This document shows positions 45,144 through 53,363 of a stretch of DNA of 64,000 bases, in pieces (position 1 is the first letter of the stretch; every line of letters begins with the position of its first letter). This stretch comes from Bacteroidales bacterium (GTDB lineage: Bacteria > Bacteroidota > Bacteroidia > Bacteroidales > UBA932). The translations under genes and the position numbers were made by a program. The stretch spans positions 27,195-91,194 of the forward strand of contig JAKSJQ010000004.1 in assembly GCA_024402115.1 (NCBI GenBank), given 5' to 3'. A model generated the notes under the pieces. The model made no database searches. It saw nothing but the letters and a program-made list of their open reading frames with translations, and was not told the DNA's origin.

Positions 45144-45647
45144 TTATTTGTTTTCCGTTGTTTTCAGAACATAAGATGAATTGAGACGGCGCCAAAGAGC
45201 AAGGTAGATGCGTCTGAGACTGAGGTTGCCGACACGAAGCCAGCCAGCGAAGCGCCAGAAGGCCGAATAGGACTTCCATCCCATACCGGAGGTCGAGCCT
45301 CTCCTACCTTTGCGCACATATCCGCTGACTATGCCGAGCACGTCAGAATACGCCATCTTCTCCAGTGCCTGCGGGAAATTTCCGTCGCCGTTGAGAACGA
45401 TATGATCCGGACATATCTTCACGACACGATGGGCAACCCAACGGCCGTATGAATCGCGACCGAGGATGAAGCTTCCGAGCGCGATCTCCTCCCTGCTGCA
45501 CGGAGAGAGGACGATGCTGTCCCTGCCGCTCGCAAGGAAGGGGTTCATGCTGTTTCCCTTGACCCTGATCTCCACGCTGCGGCCCTCCGCGATGAACTTT
45601 TCCACCTCGGCGAACATGACGTCATTGGATATGACTTTGGTCTCCAT
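45144..45647 (-). CDS. S24/S26-family peptidase with Ser/His (SEC11-like) active site
   Basis: This 167-aa protein has the signal-peptidase/LexA serine motif KGNSMNPFL (Ser33) and, instead of the usual catalytic lysine, an HRVVKI motif (His73) as in ER/archaeal-type SEC11 signal peptidases. NGDGNFPQ follows as the third conserved block. There is no clear N-terminal membrane anchor; a basic aromatic C-terminal tail (FWRFAGWLRVGNLSLRRIYLALWRR) may bind membrane. It is divergent from the HprK/ABC/PqqD genes and heads the gmk-nadD transcript. Genes of this type often lie beside PqqD/ABC sets in Bacteroidetes, so processing of an exported peptide is a reasonable guess. Confidence 0.75.
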   Translation of the reverse strand: METKVISNDVMFAEVEKFIAEGRSVEIRVKGNSMNPFLASGRDSIVLSPCSREEIALGSFILGRDSYGRWVAHRVVKICPDHIVLNGDGNFPQALEKMAYSDVLGIVSGYVRKGRRGSTSGMGWKSYSAFWRFAGWLRVGNLSLRRIYLALWRRLNSSYVLKTTENK

Positions 45648-45673
45648 TCAGACAAAAATAGAGAAAAAATCAA

Positions 45674-45681
45674 TACATTTG
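45674..45681 (+). promoter_or_regulatory. -7 box (TACATTTG) of the HprK-like gene
   Basis: A perfect TAnnTTTG box ends 7 bp before the ATG at 45689 and 13 bp before the one at 45695. The transcript would be leaderless or nearly so. Confidence 0.5.
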
Positions 45682-45688
45682 CAATGAT

Positions 45689-46564
45689 ATGGATATGAAC
45701 AGGAAATATCGTGTGGCCGGCCATGAGTTCGAGCTGAGCTTTCCCGAGAGAATCGACCATGCGCATCTCCTGGATTCCTATGAGCCGTTCAGGATAGAGG
45801 AATGCAGCGATCCCGCCTTTGCACTGGAGGTTAGGATAGGCGAACTTCCCTACCCGGGTGAGATGAAGGAACGCTTCAACGACGAGGCTCCATACACCTG
45901 GCTATACCTCAGGGAGGACGGAGGATTCAACTTCGGATTCTCATTCAGTCCGGAATCAACCAGCTCGGTGCTTGAGTTCCATGGCAGACGCGCGGTGCTC
46001 ACCATAGCTGAAGGCGCGCCAAAGCGCGAGGCTGACACCTGCATAGGCAATGCGATGATGCTGCTCTATGCATACAACACCGTGGCAGACCAGACGCTGA
46101 TGATCCATGCGTCGGTATCAGTGAAGGACGGCCTCGGATATGTGTTCCTCGGCAAGAGCGGCACAGGAAAGAGCACCCACAGCCGCCTCTGGAGGGAGAG
46201 CATGCCGGACGTATGGCTGCTCAACGATGACAACCCCGTGCTGCGCGTCATCGACGGAAAGACCTTCGTGTACGGCACTCCATGGAGCGGAAAGACTCCA
46301 TGCTACAAGAATGAATTCGTACCTGTCCAGGCAATCGTGGACCTCGAACAGGCACCGGAAAACAGAATATCCAGACTCAGCCCTCTGCAGGGATACGCAG
46401 CGCTGATGCCATCATGCTCGAGCATGAAATGGGACAGGAAGTGGGCTGACGCGGAGCACTCGACCCTCGAGAAGGTAATAATGGGCGTCGGATGCTGGCA
46501 CCTAAGGTGCCTCCCGGACACCGATGCAGCAAAGCTTAGTTACGAAACATGCAGGCCAAGGTAG
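45689..46564 (+). CDS. HprK/PEPCK-like kinase of a PqqD-ABC gene set
   Basis: This 291-aa protein has an N-terminal alpha/beta domain and a C-terminal HPr-kinase-like P-loop domain with GKSGTGKST (155-163), a NDDNPV acidic motif near 178 and GTPWSGKT. Members of this group stand next to lasso-peptide and other RiPP genes, where some phosphorylate the peptide; others have no known target. HPr kinase proper is shorter and has a different N-terminal domain. The stop lies 13 bp inside the ABC gene, so the two are translationally coupled. ATGs at 45689 and 45695 are both possible. Confidence 0.75.
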   Translation: MDMNRKYRVAGHEFELSFPERIDHAHLLDSYEPFRIEECSDPAFALEVRIGELPYPGEMKERFNDEAPYTWLYLREDGGFNFGFSFSPESTSSVLEFHGRRAVLTIAEGAPKREADTCIGNAMMLLYAYNTVADQTLMIHASVSVKDGLGYVFLGKSGTGKSTHSRLWRESMPDVWLLNDDNPVLRVIDGKTFVYGTPWSGKTPCYKNEFVPVQAIVDLEQAPENRISRLSPLQGYAALMPSCSSMKWDRKWADAEHSTLEKVIMGVGCWHLRCLPDTDAAKLSYETCRPR

Positions 46565-48222
46565 ACATCAAGTACATCAAATGGTTCATGACAGCGGCCA
46601 AGCCGTACCGATGGACCATAATCATCTCCATAGTCTGCCACCTCGTGCTGGTGGTACTCGCACTCGCGTACGTCTACGTGAGCAAGGCCCTCGTCGACAT
46701 TGCGACCGGCAACACGGAATCTGCCGAGATGTTCGGAATCACCGGCATGCGCTCAGGGCTCATAGCCTTCGGCCTCGCGATGGTCGGTATCATCCTCCTC
46801 AGGACCTTCCTCATGGGCTTCAAGGGCCTGCTCCAGACCAAGGCTTCGGTGAAGCTCCGCAATGCTCTCCGCCAGAAGCAGTTCGACGGGCTCATGAGAC
46901 TCAGCGGCGACGTCCGCGGGAAATTTCATTCCGGAGACATACTCAACCGTATCCAGGACGACAGTTCGACGGCGGCTACTACCAGCTGCAGCACCATACC
47001 TAACCTCATCGGCACTGCATGCCAGTTCATCGCAGCTTTCATCTATCTCGTATCCATCGAAGCCAGGCTCGCGTGGGTGCTCGTAGTCGTGCTTCCTGTC
47101 GGAATCGTGGGCGGTAAGTACCTGATGAGGAAGATGAGGAATCTCACCCTCGACGTGAAGAAGAACGACAGCAAGGTGCAGAGCCATGTCCAGGAAAGCG
47201 TACAGCACCAGACCCTGATCAAGACTCTCGAATACGACGCGGAGAGTTCGGCGACCCTCACCGGATTGCAGGACGAACTCTATGAGAAGACGATGAAGAG
47301 GACCAGGTTCACCATGTGGGCACGTATTATCATGGGCCTTTCGATGGCTGGCAGCTATGCGATCGCCTTCCTCTGGGGCGTCGTGGGAATATATCATGGA
47401 ACCGTGACCTATGGCCTCATGACGGCCTTCCTCCAGCTCGTCGGACAGCTCCAGCGTCCGCTCATCCAGATGGGCGACGAACTCCCTACCATCTTCCACA
47501 GCACCGCGTCCATCGACCGACTTGAAGAGCTCAACGACCTTCCGCAGGAGGAAGTCGTGGAACCTGTGATGGTCCAGGGCCCTGCCGGCATCAATGTCAG
47601 CAATCTCAGGTTCAGGTATGCGGACGGCACCGTGGACGTGTTCAAGGATTTCAGCCACGACTTCAAGCCGGGCACCAAGACCGCCATCGTAGGACACACC
47701 GGAATCGGCAAGAGCACGCTCATAAAGCTCATGCTCTCGCTCGAGAAGCCTAGCGACGGAAAGCTCGTCATCTACGGTTCGGACGGGATTGAGAAGCCTA
47801 TCTCAGCAGCCACTCGCTGCAATATGGTATATGTACCTCAGGGCAACAGCCTCTTCAGCGGCAGCATCCGCGACAACCTCAAGATGGGTAAGCCTAATGC
47901 AAGTGAGGCTGAGCTCATAGCAGCGCTCAAGCTCGCGGCTGCGGACTTCGTGCTCGACCTTCCGAAGGGAATGGACACCCAGTGCTTCGAGGCCGGCGGT
48001 GGTCTGAGCGAAGGTCAGGCGCAGAGAATCGCCATTGCGAGGGCACTCCTCCGCCCTGGATCGGTGCTCCTTCTCGACGAGTTCAGCTCCGCTCTCGATG
48101 AGGCCACCGAGACCATGATGCTCGAGAGACTGACCGCGAAGGACAATGACAAGACAATGATATTCATCACCCATCGCCAGAAGGTTTCTGAATTCTGCGA
48201 TGACATATTAGCTTTATCATAA
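46549..48222 (+). CDS. ABC exporter (fused membrane and ATPase domains)
   Basis: This 557-aa half-transporter has six membrane segments (about 20-330). Its ATPase domain has Walker A GHTGIGKST (382-390), Q-loop YVPQGNSLF, signature LSEGQAQR (486), Walker B VLLLDEFSSALDE and H-loop ITHRQ. There is no N-terminal C39 peptidase domain, so any cargo must be cut elsewhere, for example by the divergent Ser/His peptidase. It overlaps the kinase gene upstream and the PqqD-like gene downstream (1 bp). Cargo is unknown; a peptide or lipid-linked compound is likely. Confidence 0.88.
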   Translation: MQAKVDIKYIKWFMTAAKPYRWTIIISIVCHLVLVVLALAYVYVSKALVDIATGNTESAEMFGITGMRSGLIAFGLAMVGIILLRTFLMGFKGLLQTKASVKLRNALRQKQFDGLMRLSGDVRGKFHSGDILNRIQDDSSTAATTSCSTIPNLIGTACQFIAAFIYLVSIEARLAWVLVVVLPVGIVGGKYLMRKMRNLTLDVKKNDSKVQSHVQESVQHQTLIKTLEYDAESSATLTGLQDELYEKTMKRTRFTMWARIIMGLSMAGSYAIAFLWGVVGIYHGTVTYGLMTAFLQLVGQLQRPLIQMGDELPTIFHSTASIDRLEELNDLPQEEVVEPVMVQGPAGINVSNLRFRYADGTVDVFKDFSHDFKPGTKTAIVGHTGIGKSTLIKLMLSLEKPSDGKLVIYGSDGIEKPISAATRCNMVYVPQGNSLFSGSIRDNLKMGKPNASEAELIAALKLAAADFVLDLPKGMDTQCFEAGGGLSEGQAQRIAIARALLRPGSVLLLDEFSSALDEATETMMLERLTAKDNDKTMIFITHRQKVSEFCDDILALS

Positions 48223-48491
48223 TGGAACTCAAGAGCGGATTCACCCTGCGTGACTTCCTCGGCGAGAAGATCGTGCTCGCCGAAGGCATAGAGAACATCA
48301 ACTTCAACAAGATGCTGTCGCTGAACGACAGCGCAGCCTACCTATGGGAAAAGTTCTACGGGACGAAGTTCGAGCTTGCGGACGTCGCCGCTGCGCTCGT
48401 CGAGAAATATGGGATCAGTCAGGAGCTCGCCGACAAGGATGCTGCGGCGCTCGTGGGAAGCTGGAAGGACGCCGGAGTGATGGCAGAATAG
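48222..48491 (+). CDS. PqqD-family (RiPP recognition element-like) protein
   Basis: This 89-aa protein has the PqqD layout: N-terminal beta strands (MELKSGFTLRDFLGEKIVLAEG), the family core LNDSAAYLWEKF, and winged-helix-like helices (VAAALVEKYGISQELADKDAAALVGSW). PqqD-like domains bind leader peptides of ribosomal peptide products. The start overlaps the ABC stop by 1 bp. No precursor peptide, radical-SAM or cyclase gene is found next to it in this window. A role as peptide chaperone for the exporter is inferred. Confidence 0.8.
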   Translation: MELKSGFTLRDFLGEKIVLAEGIENINFNKMLSLNDSAAYLWEKFYGTKFELADVAAALVEKYGISQELADKDAAALVGSWKDAGVMAE

Positions 48492-48527
48492 CCAGCCGAC
48501 ATCATTAGATATTGACCTGGGAGTCCG

Positions 48528-49256
48528 TTATTGGACACCTTTCCAGGATGCAGGGACCGGTGCCTCGATGGTGACCGGTTCTTTCTTTACCGGGTGCACG
48601 AACTCTATCCTGCGCGCATGGAGGCATATTCCTCCGTCTGGATTGCTGCGCGGAGCGCCGTATTTGAGGTCGCCCTTGATGACCATTCCCGCGCCCGAGA
48701 GCTGGCAGCGTATCTGGTGGTGACGGCCGGTGAGGAGCTGTACCTCGAGGAGGAAATAGCGGTCGGTCTTGCCTATTGACCTATATATTAGTTTCGCGCG
48801 CTTGGCTTCCTTGGTGGGAGCGACGTCCGGCTGACCAGGCTTAGGCTTGATTATGTACGCCTTGTTCTGCTTCTCGTTCCTGCCGAGCCAATTCTCGAGA
48901 AGTTCCTCTTCCTTCTTCGGCGCAGAGCATACGAGAGCCCAGTAGAACTTATGGACCTCACCGTCACGGAACATGGCTGTCATTCTTTCGAGCGCCTTTC
49001 CCGTCTTGGCAAGGATGCAGATCCCGCTGACAGGACGGTCGAGACGGTGCGGGATGCCCATGAACACCTTGCCCGGCTTCGAATCGCGCTGCGCGATGAA
49101 GGCCTTGTAGGTCTCGGCGATACACTCATCCCCTGTCTTGTCGCCCTGGATGATCTCTCCGACCTTCTTGTTCACGATGAGAAGGTGGTTGTCCTCATAG
49201 AGAATTCGTGACTGAAGGTCAGCAAATTCCTCTTTTGTCAGTTCTCTGTATTCCAT
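48528..49256 (-). CDS. RluA-family pseudouridine synthase
   Basis: This 242-aa enzyme has the catalytic motif PHRLDRPVSG with its Asp, the uridine-pocket segment LLTGRHHQIRCQL and KGDLKYGAP. It isomerises uridine to pseudouridine in rRNA or tRNA. No S4 domain is present, which makes it a short member of the RluA/RsuA-like group. The ATG at 49256 is chosen over an upstream one because a TACCTTTG box at 49264-49271 lies between them. Exact RNA target unknown. Confidence 0.88.
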   Translation of the reverse strand: MEYRELTKEEFADLQSRILYEDNHLLIVNKKVGEIIQGDKTGDECIAETYKAFIAQRDSKPGKVFMGIPHRLDRPVSGICILAKTGKALERMTAMFRDGEVHKFYWALVCSAPKKEEELLENWLGRNEKQNKAYIIKPKPGQPDVAPTKEAKRAKLIYRSIGKTDRYFLLEVQLLTGRHHQIRCQLSGAGMVIKGDLKYGAPRSNPDGGICLHARRIEFVHPVKKEPVTIEAPVPASWKGVQ

Positions 49257-49263
49257 AATGGCG

Positions 49264-49271
49264 CAAAGGTA
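49264..49271 (-). promoter_or_regulatory. -7 box (TACCTTTG) of the pseudouridine synthase gene
   Basis: A perfect TAnnTTTG box on the minus strand ends 7 bp before the ATG at 49256, which supports that start and suggests a leaderless transcript. Confidence 0.5.
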
Positions 49272-49363
49272 GCACAATTTCTGCCAAATTGTCAGTGGAA
49301 TCAAAGATATTTGACATGGCACGCGATTCGTTATTTCCTTGTCGTCCGGCCACGAAGCCGGGT

Positions 49364-49371
49364 TAAGTTTG
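49364..49371 (+). promoter_or_regulatory. -7 box (TAAGTTTG) of dnaK
   Basis: A perfect TAnnTTTG box lies 25 bp before the ATG; the leader contains AAAAAGGAAA. No CIRCE inverted repeat (TTAGCACTC type) is seen in the 140 bp upstream. Confidence 0.55.
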
Positions 49372-49396
49372 ACAATAGTTAAAAAGGAAATATATT

Positions 49397-51280
49397 ATGG
49401 GAAAAATCATCGGAATTGACCTCGGTACTACGAACTCATGCGTAGCCGTAATGGAAGGAAACGAGCCTACCGTCATCATCAACAATGAAGGACAGCGCAC
49501 TACCCCATCCGTAGTCGCATTCGCAGACGGTGGCGAGAGAAAGATCGGTAACCCTGCAAAGCGTCAGGCGATTACCAATCCATACAAGACCATCTTCTCT
49601 ATCAAGAGATTCATGGGTGAGAACTACGACCAGGTAGGAACTGAAATCGCACGCGTTCCTTACAAGGTCGCAAAGGGTGACAACAACACTCCACGCGTCG
49701 ACATCGACGGCCGTCTCTACTCTCCACAGGAGATTTCAGCAATGATTCTCCAGAAGATGAAGAAGACCGCTGAGGAGTATCTCCGCCAGGAGGTTACAGA
49801 GGCTGTCATCACCGTGCCTGCATACTTCTCTGACTCACAGCGTCAGGCAACCAAGGAGGCAGGCCGCATCGCAGGTCTCGACGTTAAGCGTATCATCAAC
49901 GAGCCTACCGCAGCCGCTCTCGCATACGGTCTCGACAAGAAGAACAAGGACATGAAGGTCGCAGTGTTCGACCTCGGTGGCGGTACCTTCGATATCTCCA
50001 TCATGGAGCTCGGTGACGGCGTGTTCGAGGTTCTCTCAACCAACGGCGATACCCACCTCGGTGGTGACGACTTCGACCAGGTGATCATCGACTGGCTCGC
50101 TCGCGAGTTCGCGATGGAGAACGGTGGCATTGACCTCAAGAAGGACCCAATGGCACTCCAGAGACTCAAGGAGGCAGCTGAGAAGGCTAAGATCGAGCTT
50201 TCAAGCCAGACCTCAACTGAGATCAACCTCCCTTACATCATGCCTGTAGACGGTATTCCAAAGCATCTCGTGAAGACTCTCACCCGTGCTAAGTTCGAGC
50301 AGCTTGCTGACGACCTTATCCAGAAGACCCTCCAGCCATGTAAGAAGGCCCTCAGCGACGCAGGTCTCCAGGCATCTCAGATCGACGAGGTTCTCCTCGT
50401 AGGTGGATCTACCCGTATCCCTGCAATCCAGGAGCTCGTAAAGCAGTTCTTCGGCAAGGAGCCTAACAAGAGCGTAAACCCAGACGAGGTTGTTGCTATC
50501 GGTGCATCGATCCAGGGTGGCGTGCTCGCAGGCGACGTGAAGGATGTCCTCCTTCTCGACGTAACTCCGCTCTCACTCGGTATCGAGACCCTCGGTGGCG
50601 TCATGACCAAGCTCATCGAGTCTAACACTACCATCCCTACCAAGAAGAGCCAGGTATTCTCAACCGCAGCTGACAACCAGCCTTCAGTAGAGATCCGCGT
50701 GCTCCAGGGAGAGCGCCCAATGGCAAAGGACAACAAGCTCATCGGCGAGTTCCATCTCGACGGTATCGCTCCTGCACCACGTGGCGTGCCTCAGATCGAG
50801 GTAACCTTCGATATCGACGCGAACGGTATCCTCAACGTTTCTGCTACCGACAAGGCTACCGGCAAGGCACAGAACATCCGCATCGAGGCTTCTTCAGGTC
50901 TTTCTGACGAGGAGATCAAGAGGATGCGTGACGAGGCTAAGGCAAACGAGGAGGCCGACAAGGCTGAGAAGGAGCGCATCGATAAGATCAACAATGCTGA
51001 CGCAATGTGCTTCCAGACTGCAAAGAACCTCAAGGAGTACGGCGACAAGATTCCTGCTGACAAGAAGGAAGCTATCGAGAGGGCTAACGAGGAGCTCAAG
51101 AAGGCAGTTGAGGCTAAGAACATCGCTGACATCGACCGCTACAACAAGGAGCTCGAAGAGGCATGGCATGCAGCTTCAGAGGACATGGCAAAGGCGGCTC
51201 AGGCCGGCCAGCAGCAGGGTCCTCAGGACTTCGGAGGTCAGCAGCAGGGCCCTCAGGGACCAGACGTTGACGAGCAGTAA
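49397..51280 (+). CDS. dnaK: Molecular chaperone DnaK (Hsp70)
   Basis: This 627-aa Hsp70 has the ATPase signatures [31 protein letters not shown] and [17 protein letters not shown]. Then come the linker [19 protein letters not shown], the substrate-binding beta domain and the helical lid. The C-terminal tail is Gln/Gly rich (QQQGPQ twice) and ends DVDEQ. It folds and protects cytoplasmic proteins. It stands alone here, without grpE or dnaJ. Codon choice marks it as highly expressed. Length and motif order are typical. Confidence 0.97.
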   Translation: MGKIIGIDLGTTNSCVAVMEGNEPTVIINNEGQRTTPSVVAFADGGERKIGNPAKRQAITNPYKTIFSIKRFMGENYDQVGTEIARVPYKVAKGDNNTPRVDIDGRLYSPQEISAMILQKMKKTAEEYLRQEVTEAVITVPAYFSDSQRQATKEAGRIAGLDVKRIINEPTAAALAYGLDKKNKDMKVAVFDLGGGTFDISIMELGDGVFEVLSTNGDTHLGGDDFDQVIIDWLAREFAMENGGIDLKKDPMALQRLKEAAEKAKIELSSQTSTEINLPYIMPVDGIPKHLVKTLTRAKFEQLADDLIQKTLQPCKKALSDAGLQASQIDEVLLVGGSTRIPAIQELVKQFFGKEPNKSVNPDEVVAIGASIQGGVLAGDVKDVLLLDVTPLSLGIETLGGVMTKLIESNTTIPTKKSQVFSTAADNQPSVEIRVLQGERPMAKDNKLIGEFHLDGIAPAPRGVPQIEVTFDIDANGILNVSATDKATGKAQNIRIEASSGLSDEEIKRMRDEAKANEEADKAEKERIDKINNADAMCFQTAKNLKEYGDKIPADKKEAIERANEELKKAVEAKNIADIDRYNKELEEAWHAASEDMAKAAQAGQQQGPQDFGGQQQGPQGPDVDEQ

Positions 51281-51308
51281 TCCCGCTCCGTACAAACGGA
51301 AACATGAT

Positions 51309-51343
51309 AAAACCCGACGGTACTCCCGCCGGGTTTTCTTTTT
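51309..51343 (+). terminator. Rho-independent terminator of dnaK
   Basis: An 8-bp stem (51309-51316 with 51330-51337) with a GC-rich base is followed by CTTTTT. Confidence 0.85.
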
Positions 51344-51357
51344 AGGATTCTTTTTCG

Positions 51358-51365
51358 TATTTTTG
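51358..51365 (+). promoter_or_regulatory. -7 box (TATTTTTG) of the sensor kinase gene
   Basis: A perfect TAnnTTTG box lies just after the dnaK terminator, 24 bp before the ATG at 51390. Confidence 0.55.
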
Positions 51366-51389
51366 TGGAGCACACTACTTAGAAAAACT

Positions 51390-53300
51390 ATGTCGATCAG
51401 AAAGTTACTTGCCACTGCGCTCGCCGTGGTCACCTTTACCGTAGCTTATGCTTATGAGCCTACGGTCTCAGACCCGGTCGTCATCGTCACTTCATACAAT
51501 CCCGACGTAAAGAGCATCAGCGATAACCTTGCCGCATTCACAGAAGCATATTCGAAATCTGGCTGCCAGAATCCTATCATCCTCGAGAACATGCATTGTC
51601 TCAACCTCTCTGAGTGTCTGAGATGGAAGAACAGGCTGTGGAATCTCCTAGAGAAGTATTATGCCGACGGGAAGCAGCCCGCCGCAATTGTCCTCCTCGG
51701 AACCGAGGCAAGCTCAAGCTATTTCTCCATAAATCAGCCAGTGCTCAAGGAAACACCTGTCATCTTCGGAATGAGAGGAGACAATATGGCCCTTCTGCCA
51801 GAATACGGAGTCAACCTCGCTGAGTGGCAGCCTGAAAGCTATTATCTGACCCAGGACTTCAAGGACTACAATATAGTCGGAGGACTCGTTTACGAATATG
51901 ACATCGAGAAGAGCCTCGCTCTGATCGACAACCTTAAGACCAAGATCGACACTCTGGCATTCATCTCGGACAACACCTTCGGAGGCGTGACCATGCGAGC
52001 TCATTTCGACAAGTACATGGAGTCGAATCCGAAGTATGCCGTGAAGCACCTGGACGGACGAATGACCACTTTCCCACAGCTCGACCAGGAGCTTTCGAGA
52101 CTCACCGAAGGCACGGCAATAGTCCTCGGCACATGGCGTATCGACAAATCCGACAGCTATGCCCTGAAGAACACCACCTACACACTCGCATACAGTAACC
52201 CGTCCATCCCTGCGATCTCCCTCGCGTCAGTCGGACTGGGACACTGGGCGCTTGGAGGGTATGTCCCTGACTATATCACCCAGGGAGGCCTTCTGGCAGA
52301 CGCCGTGACAGAATACCTGAAGACAGGAAAGCCATCCGAAATCAAGAAGATCTCCAGCACCTACACCATAGACTACAATGTAGCCACAAGGATGGACTAT
52401 CCCCTCAACGAGGTGCCAAGGCCCCGCAAGCTCATCAATGAGCCGGTAAGCTTCTTCAAGGAGAACATGGCGCTCATCATCATCACCTCGCTGATCATCT
52501 TCATCCTCACCAGCTGTCTCGCCCTCACAGGATGGCTGCTCAAGCGAAGCAAGAAGCTCCAGCACAGCCTCGAGAAGAGAAGCGAGGAACTTGCCATCGA
52601 AAGGGACAGAGCCGAGAAGGCCAGCGCGATGAAGTCGTCCTTCATCTCCAATATCAGCCATGAGATCAGAACCCCTCTGAACGCGGTCGTAGGCTTCTCC
52701 CAGCTGCTTTCAAACGAGGAACTTGGCCTAGAGCCAGAGGAGAAGGCGGAATACGGAGAGCATATCCTGATGAACTCCAAGGTCCTCCTCAACCTCATTG
52801 ACGAGGTGCTTGACCTCTCCAGGATGGACGCCGACAGGATTGCGTACAAGATAATGGACAACAATCTCGTCGACATCGCTAAGGCTGCGGCAGACGCCGC
52901 AAGGCTGGACATCAAGCCCGAAGTCGAAGTCCTCGTACATTCCGATTCCGACAAGGTGATGATCGAGACCGACAAGGAACGCCTGTACCAGGTATTCTGC
53001 AATCTTCTCAGCAACGCAAAGAAGTTCACCGACAGCGGCAGCATCACCATTGACATTGAGACACCTCACGCCAAGGATTACGTGGTCGTGAAGGTGTCCG
53101 ACACAGGAACGGGCATCCCTGAGGGCAAGGCTGAATCCATCTTCGACCGCTTCGTGAAGCTGGATCCATACAAGCAGGGAACCGGTCTCGGACTATCTAT
53201 CGTCCAGTCAATAGTCACCCACTTCGGCGGCAACATCAAGGTTGACACCGACTATAAGAAGGGTGCACGTTTCGTATTCACCCATCCTTATAGGCAGTAG
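51390..53300 (+). CDS. Orphan sensor histidine kinase with ABC-binding-protein-like sensor domain
   Basis: This 636-aa protein has a signal peptide or first anchor (1-21) and a periplasmic domain (about 28-315) resembling ABC substrate-binding proteins (VIVTSYNPDV, AAIVLLGTEAS, PVIFGMRGD). A membrane helix (about 359-383) and a short coiled coil follow, then HisKA with SNISHEIRTPLN (His424) and HATPase_c with NLLSNAKKF, DTGTGIP and GTGLGLSI. No receiver domain or response regulator gene adjoins it. The ATG at 51390 is chosen because the frame upstream runs through dnaK. It probably senses a small ligand; the partner is unknown. Confidence 0.88.
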   Translation: MSIRKLLATALAVVTFTVAYAYEPTVSDPVVIVTSYNPDVKSISDNLAAFTEAYSKSGCQNPIILENMHCLNLSECLRWKNRLWNLLEKYYADGKQPAAIVLLGTEASSSYFSINQPVLKETPVIFGMRGDNMALLPEYGVNLAEWQPESYYLTQDFKDYNIVGGLVYEYDIEKSLALIDNLKTKIDTLAFISDNTFGGVTMRAHFDKYMESNPKYAVKHLDGRMTTFPQLDQELSRLTEGTAIVLGTWRIDKSDSYALKNTTYTLAYSNPSIPAISLASVGLGHWALGGYVPDYITQGGLLADAVTEYLKTGKPSEIKKISSTYTIDYNVATRMDYPLNEVPRPRKLINEPVSFFKENMALIIITSLIIFILTSCLALTGWLLKRSKKLQHSLEKRSEELAIERDRAEKASAMKSSFISNISHEIRTPLNAVVGFSQLLSNEELGLEPEEKAEYGEHILMNSKVLLNLIDEVLDLSRMDADRIAYKIMDNNLVDIAKAAADAARLDIKPEVEVLVHSDSDKVMIETDKERLYQVFCNLLSNAKKFTDSGSITIDIETPHAKDYVVVKVSDTGTGIPEGKAESIFDRFVKLDPYKQGTGLGLSIVQSIVTHFGGNIKVDTDYKKGARFVFTHPYRQ

Positions 53301-53341
53301 CTGTCCGACTCGGTAAAAGTCCGCGAGAAATAAGTTCAAGC

Positions 53342-53363
53342 GGCAGGCCACATACGGCCTGCC
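53342..53363. terminator. Perfect hairpin between convergent genes
   Basis: An 8-bp GC-rich perfect stem (53342-53349 with 53356-53363) with a 6-nt loop touches the last base of the convergent DUF4906 gene. There is no T run, so termination efficiency is uncertain. Confidence 0.45.

Noticed and set aside
45144..48491. Complete lasso-peptide gene cluster
   Set aside because: The asparagine-synthetase-like cyclase, the transglutaminase-like peptidase and a precursor are all missing here.
49260..49396. CIRCE (HrcA) operator upstream of dnaK
   Set aside because: No TTAGCACTC-N9-GAGTGCTAA inverted repeat is present.
50928..51389. N-terminal extension of the sensor kinase frame into dnaK
   Set aside because: It overlaps dnaK in another frame, and a signal peptide and promoter mark the start at 51390.
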